From NCBI GenBank assembly GCA_964632845.1, contig CAZWDU010000002.1:1-64000 (forward strand): DNA of 64,000 nt, read 5' to 3'. Position numbers and translations under genes: made by a program. The DNA is from JAOZHU01 sp964632845. GTDB lineage: Archaea > Thermoproteota > Bathyarchaeia > Bathyarchaeales > Bathycorpusculaceae. The notes beneath the pieces are model-generated. The model made no database searches, had not been told where the DNA came from, and saw only the letters and a list, made by a program, of their open reading frames with translations. Positions within the stretch are counted from its first letter, which is position 1. Each line of letters opens with the position of its first letter. This document shows, piece by piece, positions 8,819-17,401 of the stretch.

Positions 8819-9238
8819 GTGACTCATGTATTTAAGCGGTTGATGCGTGACAAGCGGGCTATTACGCCAGTGCTCAGCAGCCTGTTGCTGACTGTCGTAG
8901 CGGTTGCGGCTATGGCTATTGCCACTTCCGCCACGTACCTGATAACCGCTAACTTGAAGGATAACATGAGCGAACGCGTCATAGCGGAAGACGTGTGGTT
9001 CAACAATGCCACGGGCACGGTGGATGTTTATGTGCATAATATTGGAAAAGTGGCTATTCGCGTTTCCGCCGTTTACGTTAATCACACAAGTCAAAGTTTT
9101 AACTCGCCTTTCCGTTTGGAACTGGACAAGCACAGCTGGCTTAACATCAACTATGCTTGGAGTTCTGGCGAGCTTTACTACATAGATATTGTAACTAACA
9201 GGGGGACGCATGTTGCAAGCTATTACACGGCGCCTTAA
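8819..9238 (+). CDS. archaeal type IV pilin-like protein
   Basis: A 139-residue secreted protein with a class III (PibD-type) signal: a basic stretch MRDKR, then AITPVLSSLLLTVVAVAAMA forming the conserved N-terminal pilin helix. Cleavage would fall before Ala-Ile-Thr-Pro. The remaining roughly 100 residues are beta-rich with few charges (VDVYVHNIGKVAIRVSAVYV), as in the archaeal pilin and flagellin-like families. It starts with GTG at 8819 behind GAGGTGAAAAAGGG, a strong Shine-Dalgarno region. It overlaps the start of the giant pilin by 29 nt. Confidence 0.82.
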   Translation: MTHVFKRLMRDKRAITPVLSSLLLTVVAVAAMAIATSATYLITANLKDNMSERVIAEDVWFNNATGTVDVYVHNIGKVAIRVSAVYVNHTSQSFNSPFRLELDKHSWLNINYAWSSGELYYIDIVTNRGTHVASYYTAP

Positions 9239-11976
9239 ACGCGGCAAACGAGGCATAAGCACCGTAATAGTCGTAATGCTAAGCCTAGTTCTAATAGTCA
9301 TCATAGTCAGCAACGTAGTGCTCTGGAGTTACCAAATGAACCAGCTTGATTGGGAAAAAATGCAAGAGCATATAGCCATAGTCAACGCTGCTTCAACCAG
9401 CGAAAGTTGGCATAATAATCCCTCTCAATACAATTTGAAAGGGTCAACAAGTTTCCTGTCTGGAGACTTGGCAAATCTGGTGTCAGATGACGGTGTCTAC
9501 ATGAGTTTCAGAAGTTACCGCTCAAAAACAGACACGTCAGTTTTCGTCAACAACTTGGCAGACGTGGACTCCTCGGCAGATATCGGTACTCACAGCAACT
9601 TTTCGGCACAGCAAGCTGGACCAGACTCAATGTTTGACAGTCTGACTGAAGGCGACCAGGCGGCCTTACGCATAGAGGATTATGTTGACCAAGTGAGTAA
9701 TGTGGATGNNNNNNNNNNNNNNNNNNNNNNNNNNNNNNNNNNNNNNNNNNNNNNNNNNNNNNNNNNNNNNNNNNNNNNNNNNNNNNNNNNNNNNNNNNNN
9801 NNNNNNNNGTTCTGCTGATAGGGGCACTCACAGCAACTTTGACAACCAGAAAAATAAAGACGGAAACTATGACACCCTAACAGAAGGAAACTATGGAACA
9901 AACATAGAGGATTATGTTGACCAAGTGAGTAATGTGGATGGTTCTGCTGATAGGGGCACTCACAGCAACTTTGACAACCAGAAAAATAAAGACGGCAACT
10001 ACGACACCCTAACAGAAACGAATACTGGTCAACCGTCAACAGAAACACTCCGCCCAAATGGGGCTGGAGATAGCACTCAACTAAGTCGCAACGGAGCTTT
10101 TGCGAATTGGGACTGTGTCGATGAGTTTTTTTCTGATGGAGATTCTACTTATGTCTATACCACTTCAACGAGTTTTCTTAGAGATACCTATGCCACAAAT
10201 GATCATGCCTCAGGCTCTGGCACGATTAACAGTGTCACAGTTTATATTCAAACACGTGAAACGTCTTATTTTTACGGTGGATATGCAAGGACAATAATCA
10301 GAACACATAACACAAACTACGAAAGTAGCGATATCTCTCTAACAACTAGCTATGATACCTACTCAACTACCTACTTAACTAATCCAAAGACAGAGGCAGC
10401 TTGGACTTGGGCGGAAGTCGACGCCCTAGAGTGCGGAGTTGCTTTAAGAACCACTTCCTGGTATAGTGCAAGATGTACTCAAGTTTGGATTGTAGTTGAT
10501 TATTCATCCGCCAATTATGAACTTGATCAGGAAGTTCAGTTTACAAATGTAAGTCCTAACGAAGCTAACGAATATCTGTGCATTTATGCTGGAGCGCTTG
10601 ACTCAGAGAACCTGCAAGTAGATGTCCGATACTATTCAACATGGGTACCCTTAATCTCTGCGCTGCAACCAAACCAGTGGAACAACGTATCAGTCTCAAG
10701 TTACTTGACAAGTGGTGACTTAACGATAAGGTTTAAGGGAACCATAGAAACAGGGGACGCAACACAAAGTAGCTGGAACATAGACTGCAGTCTACTCCAT
10801 ATCTGGACCCCCAACTACCAGCTTGACGTTGAAGTCCAGTTCACAAACGTCGATTACAGTCGTCCCATTGAAGAGCTATGCATATACGCAGGGAACATGG
10901 GTTACGAAAACCTCATGGTTGATTATTGGTCTGGTTCCAGTTGGGTCAACCTTTTCACCAACCTTAGCCCTGGTTGGAACAATATAACTGTCTCCTTAAC
11001 GAGCACAACCTTCACAATAAGATTCAGAGGCGCGTCAGAATCCTCTGATGCAAACCAAGACAATTGGAACATAGATGCAGTCTTGCTCCATCTCGGGGTT
11101 CCTCCGAACTACGAGTTAGATTTGGAAGCTCAATGGATCAGCGTTCCGCAAGATTTGCCCAACGTAGAACTCTGCATTTTTGGGGGCACAATGAGCGCCG
11201 AGAATCTTCAAGTTGATTTTTGGAACGGCGAAGCGTGGCAGAATTTGTTTACAGACCTGGCGAGCGGATGGAATAACATGTCCATTTCCTCATATTTGAC
11301 ATCTTCAACGTTCACAATCAGATTTAAAGACAGCATACAGACCAGCGACAGTGTTCAGAACTCTTGGAATATCGATGTTTCACTGTTGTATATGTGGTCT
11401 GACGAATACATAGCCGAAGTTGAATTCGTAGGCTCAAGTAACACGGAAACTTGGAGCCACCTGAGTTGGGCTGTTAACAGTGCGTGGACGACTAGTTCGG
11501 TGGGCGTCACACTGCAACTTTACAATTTTGCGCTGAATCGTTATCCAACAAGTGGAAGTGGCTACATGGCGTACACGTCAGACAGCACACCAAGCACTGA
11601 AGACAGCAAAAGTCAGACAATAAATGTTAATCCAACAGATTTCAGAGACTCTGAAGGTTACTGGAAGGTCAAGATTAAGGGAGTTAAAGCTGATGCTACG
11701 CCATTTGATTTAAACGTTGACCTCATTGAGTTCCATTCAACTACGGGTGAGGAGGGAACACGGTTTACCTTTAAAAATGAAGGCGCGTTAACTGTGCATT
11801 TAGTTGCGCTGTGGATAACCAATTCCACGCAACATCACAGATACGACGTTGACATGTTCATCAATTCTGGAGAAACATCATCAATTGCTTACAGCAGCGT
11901 AATTTTGCCAAGTGAGCCGTATGACGTTAAGGTCATTACGGAAAGAGGAAACACAGCAGTGTCTGCAACTGATTAA
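9210..11976 (+). CDS. giant modular pilin-like surface protein (interrupted by an assembly gap)
   Basis: The N-terminus has a class III signal, GKRGISTVIVVML, followed by a long hydrophobic helix, so it is made as a prepilin. After about 110 residues come tandem 44-residue Asp/Asn-rich repeats (consensus pieces GTHSNF and IEDYVDQVSNVD). Next is a beta-rich domain with GAGDSTQL and WTWAEVDALECGVAL. Three homologous modules of about 98-100 residues follow, starting at 10513, 10813 and 11107 (each opens NYxLDxExQ, contains LCIYAG or LCIFGG, and closes W-NID), and then a C-terminal domain. Upstream and downstream parts are in different frames only because the gap is written as 100 N. Joining 9708 directly to 9809 restores one frame. 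It is probably a filament-displayed adhesin. Confidence 0.75.
9570..10018 (+). repeat. tandem 132-bp coding repeats around the gap
   Basis: Two nearly identical 132-bp units begin at 9809 and 9941. A diverged 138-bp unit begins at 9570. The gap starts exactly at a unit boundary (9708/9709), and the sequence after the gap also starts at a boundary. Each unit encodes 44 residues. The true copy number is unknown. Confidence 0.85.
9709..9808. other. assembly gap (100 N placeholder)
   Basis: Exactly 100 N, the convention for a gap of unknown length. The flanks are copies of one tandem repeat, so the gap most likely hides a whole number of 132-bp units or none at all. Confidence 0.97.
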
Positions 11977-12006
11977 ACCGTTAGATTACCCCAATTTTCT
12001 TGGCAA

Positions 12007-13011
12007 CTATCGGAGTTTTTCTTTGAATGCTTTTACTGCTTCTTTCTGGTTTTTAGCTTCTATGGCGGTTATGTTGTATAGCTGCGCCATTTTTCTTCCG
12101 TTCTCGTTGAGCTGCGGAATCGCAATTAAATACGCTTTATCTGGAGACACATCAAAGACTTTTGCGAACAAAGCGATGACTGGTTGTTCAGACACCGCGT
12201 TTTCTGTCGCCTTAGCTAAGTCAACCACCATAGTATTCTGCCGTGCAGTGCCTTTGTAGGCTACGATATCAAACGAGTGGTTAGTTCCAGATTTGCCTTT
12301 GAGAAAGGCCGGGCTTTCAACCGTTAACCCTTCGTTCATGAGAAAATCGCGTATGGGTGCGATTAAGAACCAGTTTACAGAGGCTTGTTCCCTGACGCTG
12401 TCCTTCACAGTGTAAGAGTAAACATCTTTTATCACGGCGCCCTCAAAAGTGGAAATTGTACTGCAGTTTCGGCAGAAATGTTCAGGCACGGGTATGTCAA
12501 AGTTTTTTTTGCAGTCGTTGCAGGTGCACCAAACTCCAGCTTTTCTGTAGTCAAAATCAAGTTTCTTCAGTTCCATGTGGCATTTCGGGCAGACGTACTT
12601 GTCGCCGTCGCGGAAGTTCTCCTCTATATCCATGTAGCCGCATTTAACGTGCTCGATCAACGCGCTTTTCTGGATATCAAAGGATTTGCAGAAGGGACAG
12701 CAGTAACGGAAAGCGACATCTGTAGAGCCACAGTTTGGGCAAGAAACAGTTTTATCGTAAAGCTTCTTTTCCAAGACGCCTTCGCGGCTAAGTTTGTTCA
12801 AGAAAGGCACCACCTGCGAAGCATCGCCAACTATACCTTCAACTGTGGGATAACGATAGCCACTCTGCTGGTCGTAAACGGGTTCCAGCGTTTTGATTTC
12901 ACCACTTAAGAATTTGCTTAGAAGCACCTGCGTATCCGAATCCCTGTAAAGTTCAAGTGGCTCTTTTGGGTTTGCCTTCTGCATTGCGTCGCCTCCGTAT
13001 AGGCAAAGCAT
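12007..13011 (-). CDS. multi-zinc-ribbon protein with C-terminal nuclease-fold-like domain
   Basis: A 334-residue protein. Residues about 90-190 carry at least six CxxC or CxxxC-type knuckles (CPNCGS, CCPFCKS, CPKCHME, CTCNDCKK, CRNCS), which suggest several zinc ribbons in tandem. This resembles the TackOD1 (thaumarchaeal output domain) type of zinc domain, though that assignment is tentative. Residues about 215-330 contain a FDIVAYKG strand with DLAKA downstream, a pattern like restriction-endonuclease-fold domains that sense or cut nucleic acid. The N-terminal 80 residues are degenerate. Starts at ATG 13011; an in-frame ATG at 12984 (MQKANPKEP) is an alternative. No obvious operon partner. 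Confidence 0.6.
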   Translation of the reverse strand: MLCLYGGDAMQKANPKEPLELYRDSDTQVLLSKFLSGEIKTLEPVYDQQSGYRYPTVEGIVGDASQVVPFLNKLSREGVLEKKLYDKTVSCPNCGSTDVAFRYCCPFCKSFDIQKSALIEHVKCGYMDIEENFRDGDKYVCPKCHMELKKLDFDYRKAGVWCTCNDCKKNFDIPVPEHFCRNCSTISTFEGAVIKDVYSYTVKDSVREQASVNWFLIAPIRDFLMNEGLTVESPAFLKGKSGTNHSFDIVAYKGTARQNTMVVDLAKATENAVSEQPVIALFAKVFDVSPDKAYLIAIPQLNENGRKMAQLYNITAIEAKNQKEAVKAFKEKLR

Positions 13012-13351
13012 ACTTTTTAATTAATGTTTACTATGGTACATAGAGATTAATGTTGCTAATATTTCCTCAAAGAGATGTTTAAGTATTTCGAGTTTACGCA
13101 TTGACTTAAAAAAAACAATAAACAAAAACGTGTGTTATTGAAATTTATCAACCGTAGCATTATCAAAAGATTACATTTTGAAATCTAGATACAACACAAA
13201 ATCTGCATTGCAAAAAAGCAAATTCACTTAGCAGGCAACAAAGCCCGAGCCTGCGAATCTGCAAGTGAAAAGCCTCTCTAACGTACAGCGAGACTTTTTT
13301 AATGAGAAAACCGTATTCACCTGTAAGCCTTTATTAAACAGAGGAAACTAA
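13012..13351. other. 340-nt divergent intergenic region
   Basis: AT-rich spacer between a minus-strand and a plus-strand gene. It contains a two-helix hairpin (13223-13269) and, near 13302-13312, CTTTTTTAATG, which looks like the TATA box of the downstream gene. I see no coding region. Confidence 0.4.
13223..13269 (+). ncRNA. possible structured RNA element (two stacked helices)
   Basis: TTCACTT (13223-13229) pairs perfectly with AAGTGAA (13263-13269). GCAGGC (13231-13236) pairs perfectly with GCCTGC (13249-13254). These two nested helices are separated by an asymmetric internal loop (1 nt against 8 nt) and closed by a 12-nt apical loop. It lies upstream of the TATA-like box of the next gene, so it would be a separate transcript or a feature of the opposite strand. 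No known family is recognised. Confidence 0.3.
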
Positions 13352-14218
13352 ATGGCAGATCGTCCGCGTTTTGGTCCAGCTGGAGTGCCCCCCTTATTCC
13401 GGGTCATCAGCGCGCAGATAGCTGATGTTCCAGTTCTCTTGCGGGAAGAGGGACTTGACGCGTTCGAGTACCAAGCGGTCAGATGGGGTCAAAAACCACA
13501 GATGAAACAGCAAGACGCTGAGCGCTTGAAAGCTGAAGCTGAAAAAAACGATGTTTTACTCAGTCTCCATGGCTCCTACTTCATCAATCTCTGTGGCAAA
13601 AAAGAAGTCGTTGAAGCAAGCAAAAGACGCTTAATTGCATGTGCGACCGCGGCGCAGTGGATGGGCGCCTATGTTGTGGTTTTTCACGCGGGATTTTACG
13701 GAAACGTCGATAAAAAAGTCGCCTTACGAAACTGCGTCAGCGCGTTAAACGACGTAGCCGAAACTATGCGTTCCTTGGGCATCAGCAGTGTGAAGCTGGG
13801 TCCAGAAACCATGGGCAGACACTTTCAACTCGGCACGCTGGATGAAGTTTTAGCCATATGTCAGCAAATCGAGCAAACGCAGCTTGTAATTGATTGGTCG
13901 CACTTGCATGCTCGCAGTGGTGGGGCTTTCAGAAGCGCTGAGGATTTTCGCGAGGTAATTGTGAAGACCGAGGAGAAGCTGGGCACTGAGGCTGTCCGGA
14001 ACATGCATTGCCATTTCAGTAAAATTGAGTTCACTTATAAAACTGGCGAAAGGCGCCATCACGTTTTGGATGAAGCCGCGTATGGTCCGGACTTTCGAAT
14101 GCTCGCCGAGGTGATTGCGGAATTCGGTTTGCGTCCAGTTGTGATATGTGAGACGCCTCTTTTGGATGTTGACGCCATGAAAATGCGTAACATATTCGCA
14201 GAAGTTACTAAAAAATAG
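13352..14218 (+). CDS. endonuclease IV-like TIM-barrel (AP endonuclease family 2)
   Basis: A 288-residue protein with the xylose-isomerase-like TIM barrel. Zinc-binding motifs of endonuclease IV are visible: LSLHGSYFINL (strand 2 His), VVFHAGFYG (strand 3 His), LGPETMG (Glu), VIDWSHLHAR (Asp/His), MHCHFSKIEF (His) and VICETPL (Glu). Endonuclease IV incises DNA 5' to abasic sites in base excision repair. The length is close to the bacterial enzyme. It stands alone between a divergent and a same-strand small gene. Confidence 0.85.
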   Translation: MADRPRFGPAGVPPLFRVISAQIADVPVLLREEGLDAFEYQAVRWGQKPQMKQQDAERLKAEAEKNDVLLSLHGSYFINLCGKKEVVEASKRRLIACATAAQWMGAYVVVFHAGFYGNVDKKVALRNCVSALNDVAETMRSLGISSVKLGPETMGRHFQLGTLDEVLAICQQIEQTQLVIDWSHLHARSGGAFRSAEDFREVIVKTEEKLGTEAVRNMHCHFSKIEFTYKTGERRHHVLDEAAYGPDFRMLAEVIAEFGLRPVVICETPLLDVDAMKMRNIFAEVTKK

Positions 14219-14300
14219 GGTAACTCTGCTTTTTTGCTGTGGGTAATATATTGGGGAACAAAAAAAGAATTTATCTGTTTAAGGCATACACTGTTGTGCA

Positions 14301-14429
14301 ATGACTGCGCCTAATTGTCCTTGTCCCAAAAAAGATTGCCCGCGTCATGGCAATTGTGAAGAGTGCGTTAGGCATCACAAGGAAAAGAATGAAGAACCAT
14401 ATTGTGTAAGGGAATTTTACAATGGCTAA
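14301..14429 (+). CDS. 42-residue Cys-rich protein
   Basis: ATG at 14301 to TAA at 14427-14429. The product contains six Cys in CPCPKKDCPRHGNCEEC and a final Cys after RHHKEKNEEPY, a pattern like a small zinc or iron-sulfur binding protein seen across archaea and anaerobic bacteria. It overlaps the next gene by 8 nt (ATG inside AATGGCTAA), a translational-coupling arrangement that supports its reality. Function is unknown. It is too short for most automated calls. Confidence 0.65.
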   Translation: MTAPNCPCPKKDCPRHGNCEECVRHHKEKNEEPYCVREFYNG

Positions 14430-14658
14430 ACATTCAGAGGTAGCGTCTCTAAGGAAAAGGGAAAAGATACAGAGGCATTTTTGGAATCAAGTTGGCTCTA
14501 CTGAGCATATTTCGTTGCCCATGTTAGAAGACGCCATAAAAAAAGCGTTCAACTGCAGAGACGACCGATTTGTTCAATCAGAAATTAATTTGATGCAAAC
14601 TGAGGCGAGAATAAGGGTGGAAAGCAGAGTCAAAGTGTGGATTAAACAGCCAAAGTAG
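14422..14658 (+). CDS. hypothetical protein, 78 residues
   Basis: A small basic, helical protein (KHSEVASLRKREKIQRHFW followed by LEDAIKKAF). The C-terminal half, IRVESRVKVWIKQP, is beta-like. I do not recognise the family. The start lies inside the stop region of the 42-residue Cys-rich gene, so the two are probably translated together and may act together. Confidence 0.55.
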   Translation: MAKHSEVASLRKREKIQRHFWNQVGSTEHISLPMLEDAIKKAFNCRDDRFVQSEINLMQTEARIRVESRVKVWIKQPK

Positions 14659-14852
14659 AAACCTTTGATAGCATACTATAATCTATTTCTGCTCAGAAGC
14701 TTTCACGAGCAAGTGATTGACATTATCCTGTTAGTTCGCTAAAGAGCGGCTTGAGCGGCAGGTAGTGCGCAGAAAGATGCTTGGCAGTCAAAAACGCGAA
14801 GTCACTTAGGAATCATTTTAGGTTTGTGACCAAGATTTATTTCCCTGCACAG

Positions 14853-14862
14853 TTTTTTAATA
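14853..14862 (+). promoter_or_regulatory. TATA box of the eL22-like gene
   Basis: TTTTTTAATA lies 21-30 nt upstream of the ATG at 14883, the spacing expected for a transcript that starts at or next to the start codon. This implies a leaderless or nearly leaderless mRNA. Confidence 0.5.
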
Positions 14863-14882
14863 TGTGAACAGCCTACTCTTAC

Positions 14883-15239
14883 ATGGGAAGCACTTTGCTC
14901 TTCAGACACAAAAATAAGAACAAAATGGAGCTTCAAGTGGATTTAGGCGATCTGGAGAACGAAAAAGAACACCTGTCCAGTTTTCTGCAGTCAAACCTCA
15001 AAGTTTCCGTTATCTCAGATAGGAACAAACTGACCGTGAATTCAAAAAAGCTATCTGTACAGGATTTACAGCGAGCAGTAACCAAGTTTGTTTACCACCG
15101 AAACTTGAACACCACTTACTGGATTTCCGTTGACGGCACAACAGTCAAAATCAACAGGTTCAAGCACACTGCCAAGAAAAAAGAAAAACACAAGAATAAC
15201 GCGCGCCACCAAACTGCTATACAAAGCTGGGGACTATAA
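14883..15239 (+). CDS. eL22-like ribosomal protein
   Basis: A 118-residue basic protein. The order of elements matches eukaryotic eL22: an acidic N-terminal strand (ELQVDLGDL), a helix (KEHLSSFLQSNLKV), strands with NKLTVNSKK, a helix SVQDLQRAVTKFVYHRNL followed by TTYWISVDGTTVKINRF, and a basic tail rich in KKKEKHKNN. The YHRNLNTTYWISV segment corresponds to the KKxLRDWLRVVA region of eL22. Similarity is by motif order, not by a computed alignment. If right, this is a ribosomal protein restricted among archaea to a few lineages. Confidence 0.6.
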   Translation: MGSTLLFRHKNKNKMELQVDLGDLENEKEHLSSFLQSNLKVSVISDRNKLTVNSKKLSVQDLQRAVTKFVYHRNLNTTYWISVDGTTVKINRFKHTAKKKEKHKNNARHQTAIQSWGL

Positions 15240-15265
15240 AACACAGCCCAAAAACGCCAACGCGC

Positions 15266-16069
15266 TCAAGGCGTTTCAGGCAGTTTCAGGATTTTCTCCG
15301 CGTTCTTCGCTGTGATTTCTGCCAAGTCAGCCAAGCTCATGTGCCTCAAGGCTGCGATTTTTTGGGCGGTCAATGGAAGGTAGCTGGGTTCGTTGCGTTT
15401 TCCCCGCATTTCTTGTGGTGTGAGCCATGGGCAGTCAGTTTCCAGAAGCACATACTCAGGGTCTATCCATTCGGCGACTGCGTGTAGTTCATGCGCTTTG
15501 GGGTATGTGACGTTTCCAGCGAACGAGATTAAGAAGCCTAAATCTATGCATTGCTGGGCAAAGTCTTTGTTGCCTGAGAAGCAGTGCATTATGCCAGTGA
15601 TTTCTCCTTTGAATTTGCTGAGAGTTTGGATGATGTCGTTGTGTGCTTCTCGGTCGTGAATCACAACGGGCAACTTCAACTCTTGCGCTAGGGCAAGTTG
15701 TGTTTCAAAGGCTTGTTGTTGAACTTCTTTCGGAGACAGCTTCCTGTAGTAGTCTAATCCGATTTCGCCTATGGCTAAAACTTTCGGGTTGGCTGCGAGC
15801 GCTCTTAACGTATCCACGATTTTATTGTTTAGCGTACTGGCGCTGTGAGGGTGAATGCCCACTGCAGCGTAAAGACCATTGTGCTGTTCTGCAAGTGCTA
15901 CGCCTTTCACGCTGCCGGCAAGGTCAAAGCCGATGTTCACTATGCGCGTTACACGTTTCTCTTTAGCCCTTGCTAAGACGTTTTCTCGGTCGTTGTCGAA
16001 GCTTGTCCACTGAAGATGAGCATGAGTATCCACGAACATGTTATCACTTACGCGCGTTCCCTTATTCAA
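15266..16069 (-). CDS. tatD: TatD family deoxyribonuclease/hydrolase
   Basis: A TatD-type metal-dependent TIM barrel. Metal-binding motifs are VDTHAHLQW (HxH), GEIGLDYYR (Glu), VVIHDREAH (His), GIMHCFSGN (His) and LLETDCPWL (Asp). Such enzymes are 3'-5' exonucleases acting in DNA repair or degradation. The longest frame begins at 16069, but ATG at 16039 (MFVDTHAHL) is the usual start for the family and is preferred. It converges on the eL22-like gene with 26 nt between the stops. Confidence 0.9.
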   Translation of the reverse strand: MNKGTRVSDNMFVDTHAHLQWTSFDNDRENVLARAKEKRVTRIVNIGFDLAGSVKGVALAEQHNGLYAAVGIHPHSASTLNNKIVDTLRALAANPKVLAIGEIGLDYYRKLSPKEVQQQAFETQLALAQELKLPVVIHDREAHNDIIQTLSKFKGEITGIMHCFSGNKDFAQQCIDLGFLISFAGNVTYPKAHELHAVAEWIDPEYVLLETDCPWLTPQEMRGKRNEPSYLPLTAQKIAALRHMSLADLAEITAKNAEKILKLPETP

Positions 16070-16661
16070 AGCGCACTAAATAAGAAACACGGTAAGCAAA
16101 AACGAATTCAAACCATTTACGCCAGTATGTAGCGCACACCGAGCAACTATTTTCACCTATAGATTCCCCTGTTCTCTTTGAGGAAGAATCCCCTGAGGTT
16201 GTTCCAATGATTAGAACGTAATGTTCCAGAACGTAGGATTTTAGGTAACTTCGCCTTTTGCCTAAATGAGGCTTCTGTATGGGTAAGAAATCACTGTTTG
16301 AAACAGATGTTGTTTCATGGGTTGTCGAGGAAGCGCTAGTTAAGCATACACGAGTGCCAGTTAAACCTAGTTCGAGTCACTGATATCCAGTTTAATTGGG
16401 CTTCTCTGTCCACACCAAACGCTATCCAAAACCATCGAGTAAAACCTAAAACACACATTCATAAAAAGTGAACCAAAACTTCCACAGCAACTTTAGCACC
16501 ACGTTTCTCAGCCATCAAAGCCCAAGGCATTCTCGAAGAAAACAAAGCATAGTCTCAGAATCTCATTGCTAAAGCTGGTGGTGGGCACACACAGAGGAAT
16601 CTAAGCTGAGCACTTTGAGTTTATAGGCTACTTCACCACAATAGCAGGGGAGAGGGAGAAT
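16070..16661. other. 592-nt region without a supported gene
   Basis: This is the longest stretch with no gene outside the accessory island. A 34-codon frame (16279-16383, plus) and a short frame ending near 16555 have plausible codons but no homology I recognise. It may hold a decayed gene. Nothing else is clear. Confidence 0.35.
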
Positions 16662-17171
16662 ATGCCAACGGTCACCACCTCAAAGAAGGCAAATTTCGAA
16701 ATCCGCTTTGCACAAGAAAAAGATACCACTGCAATTCTTGCAATGATTCTTCAGCTTGCGGAATACGAGAAGATGCTTGACCAAGTAAAGGTGTCAAAGC
16801 AACTTTTGGAGGAAGCCATTTTCAAACGGCACGCAGCAGAAGCCATCATCGGCGAACTCCGCGGAGAGCCAGTGGCATACGCGTTTTTCTATCCAGTTTT
16901 CGGCAGCTTCTCTGGAGAGACTGGACTCTTCATCGAAGATATCTACGTCAAAGCTGAAATCCGAAGGCGCGGCTTAGGAAAAGCGTTGTTTAACTTCATG
17001 GCCAAAGTAGCGGTTGAACGAGGATACGAACGACTGGTGTGGACTGTGCTGGATTGGAATGAGCCATCAAAAGCGTTCTATCGGCGAATGGGTGCCGAGG
17101 TAACAGCGAACCGATGGCTACTCTGCAATTTGTCGGGCAAAAACCTGAAAGCGCTCGCAGAGAAAAAGTAA
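16662..17171 (+). CDS. GNAT family N-acetyltransferase
   Basis: A 169-residue GNAT protein. The acetyl-CoA pyrophosphate loop is RRRGLGKA (about 105-112), preceded by the strand LFIEDIYVKAEI. The region YEKMLDQVKVSKQLLEEAIF and the C-terminal WNEPSKAFYRRMGAE are typical of the diamine/thialysine acetyltransferase (SAT1-like) branch. The acceptor is therefore possibly a polyamine or a small amine. It starts at ATG 16662 behind GGGGAGAGGGAG, a strong purine-rich ribosome binding site. Confidence 0.87.
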   Translation: MPTVTTSKKANFEIRFAQEKDTTAILAMILQLAEYEKMLDQVKVSKQLLEEAIFKRHAAEAIIGELRGEPVAYAFFYPVFGSFSGETGLFIEDIYVKAEIRRRGLGKALFNFMAKVAVERGYERLVWTVLDWNEPSKAFYRRMGAEVTANRWLLCNLSGKNLKALAEKK

Positions 17172-17192
17172 AGAAGCAAAAAACATGAATGG

Positions 17193-17267
17193 TGGGGCTG
17201 CCCGGATTTGAACCGGGGTCTATAGAGCCCAAGTCTACAAGCCTAGACCAAGCTAGCCGACAGCCCC
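17193..17267 (-). tRNA. tRNA-Pro (anticodon TGG)
   Basis: Read on the minus strand: acceptor GGGGCTG/CAGCCCC, D arm GGCT/GGCT with G-T pairs, anticodon arm GTAGA-CTTGGGC-TCTAT with anticodon TGG, and T arm CCCGG-TTCAAAT-CCGGG. The discriminator is A, as expected for Pro. No CCA is encoded and no intron is needed. Confidence 0.92.
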
Positions 17268-17401
17268 TTGCAGGGATAGCAAAGATAATTTCGACAGCAT
17301 CATAAAAACCTTAGCCAAATTAGCACACGAATCCACAAGATTCAAAATTCAACTCTGAAGTTCTGCCCATATACTCGTCTAATAATTCAAGCGTGTTCGT
17401 T

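Noticed and set aside
12385..12909. 174-residue plus-strand frame opposite the zinc-ribbon gene
   Set aside because: The Cys knuckles of the minus-strand protein are unmistakable. The plus frame has no start context or motif.
16366..16384. TTCGAGTC piece resembling a tRNA T loop
   Set aside because: The flanking bases do not pair into a T stem, and no other tRNA arm is nearby.
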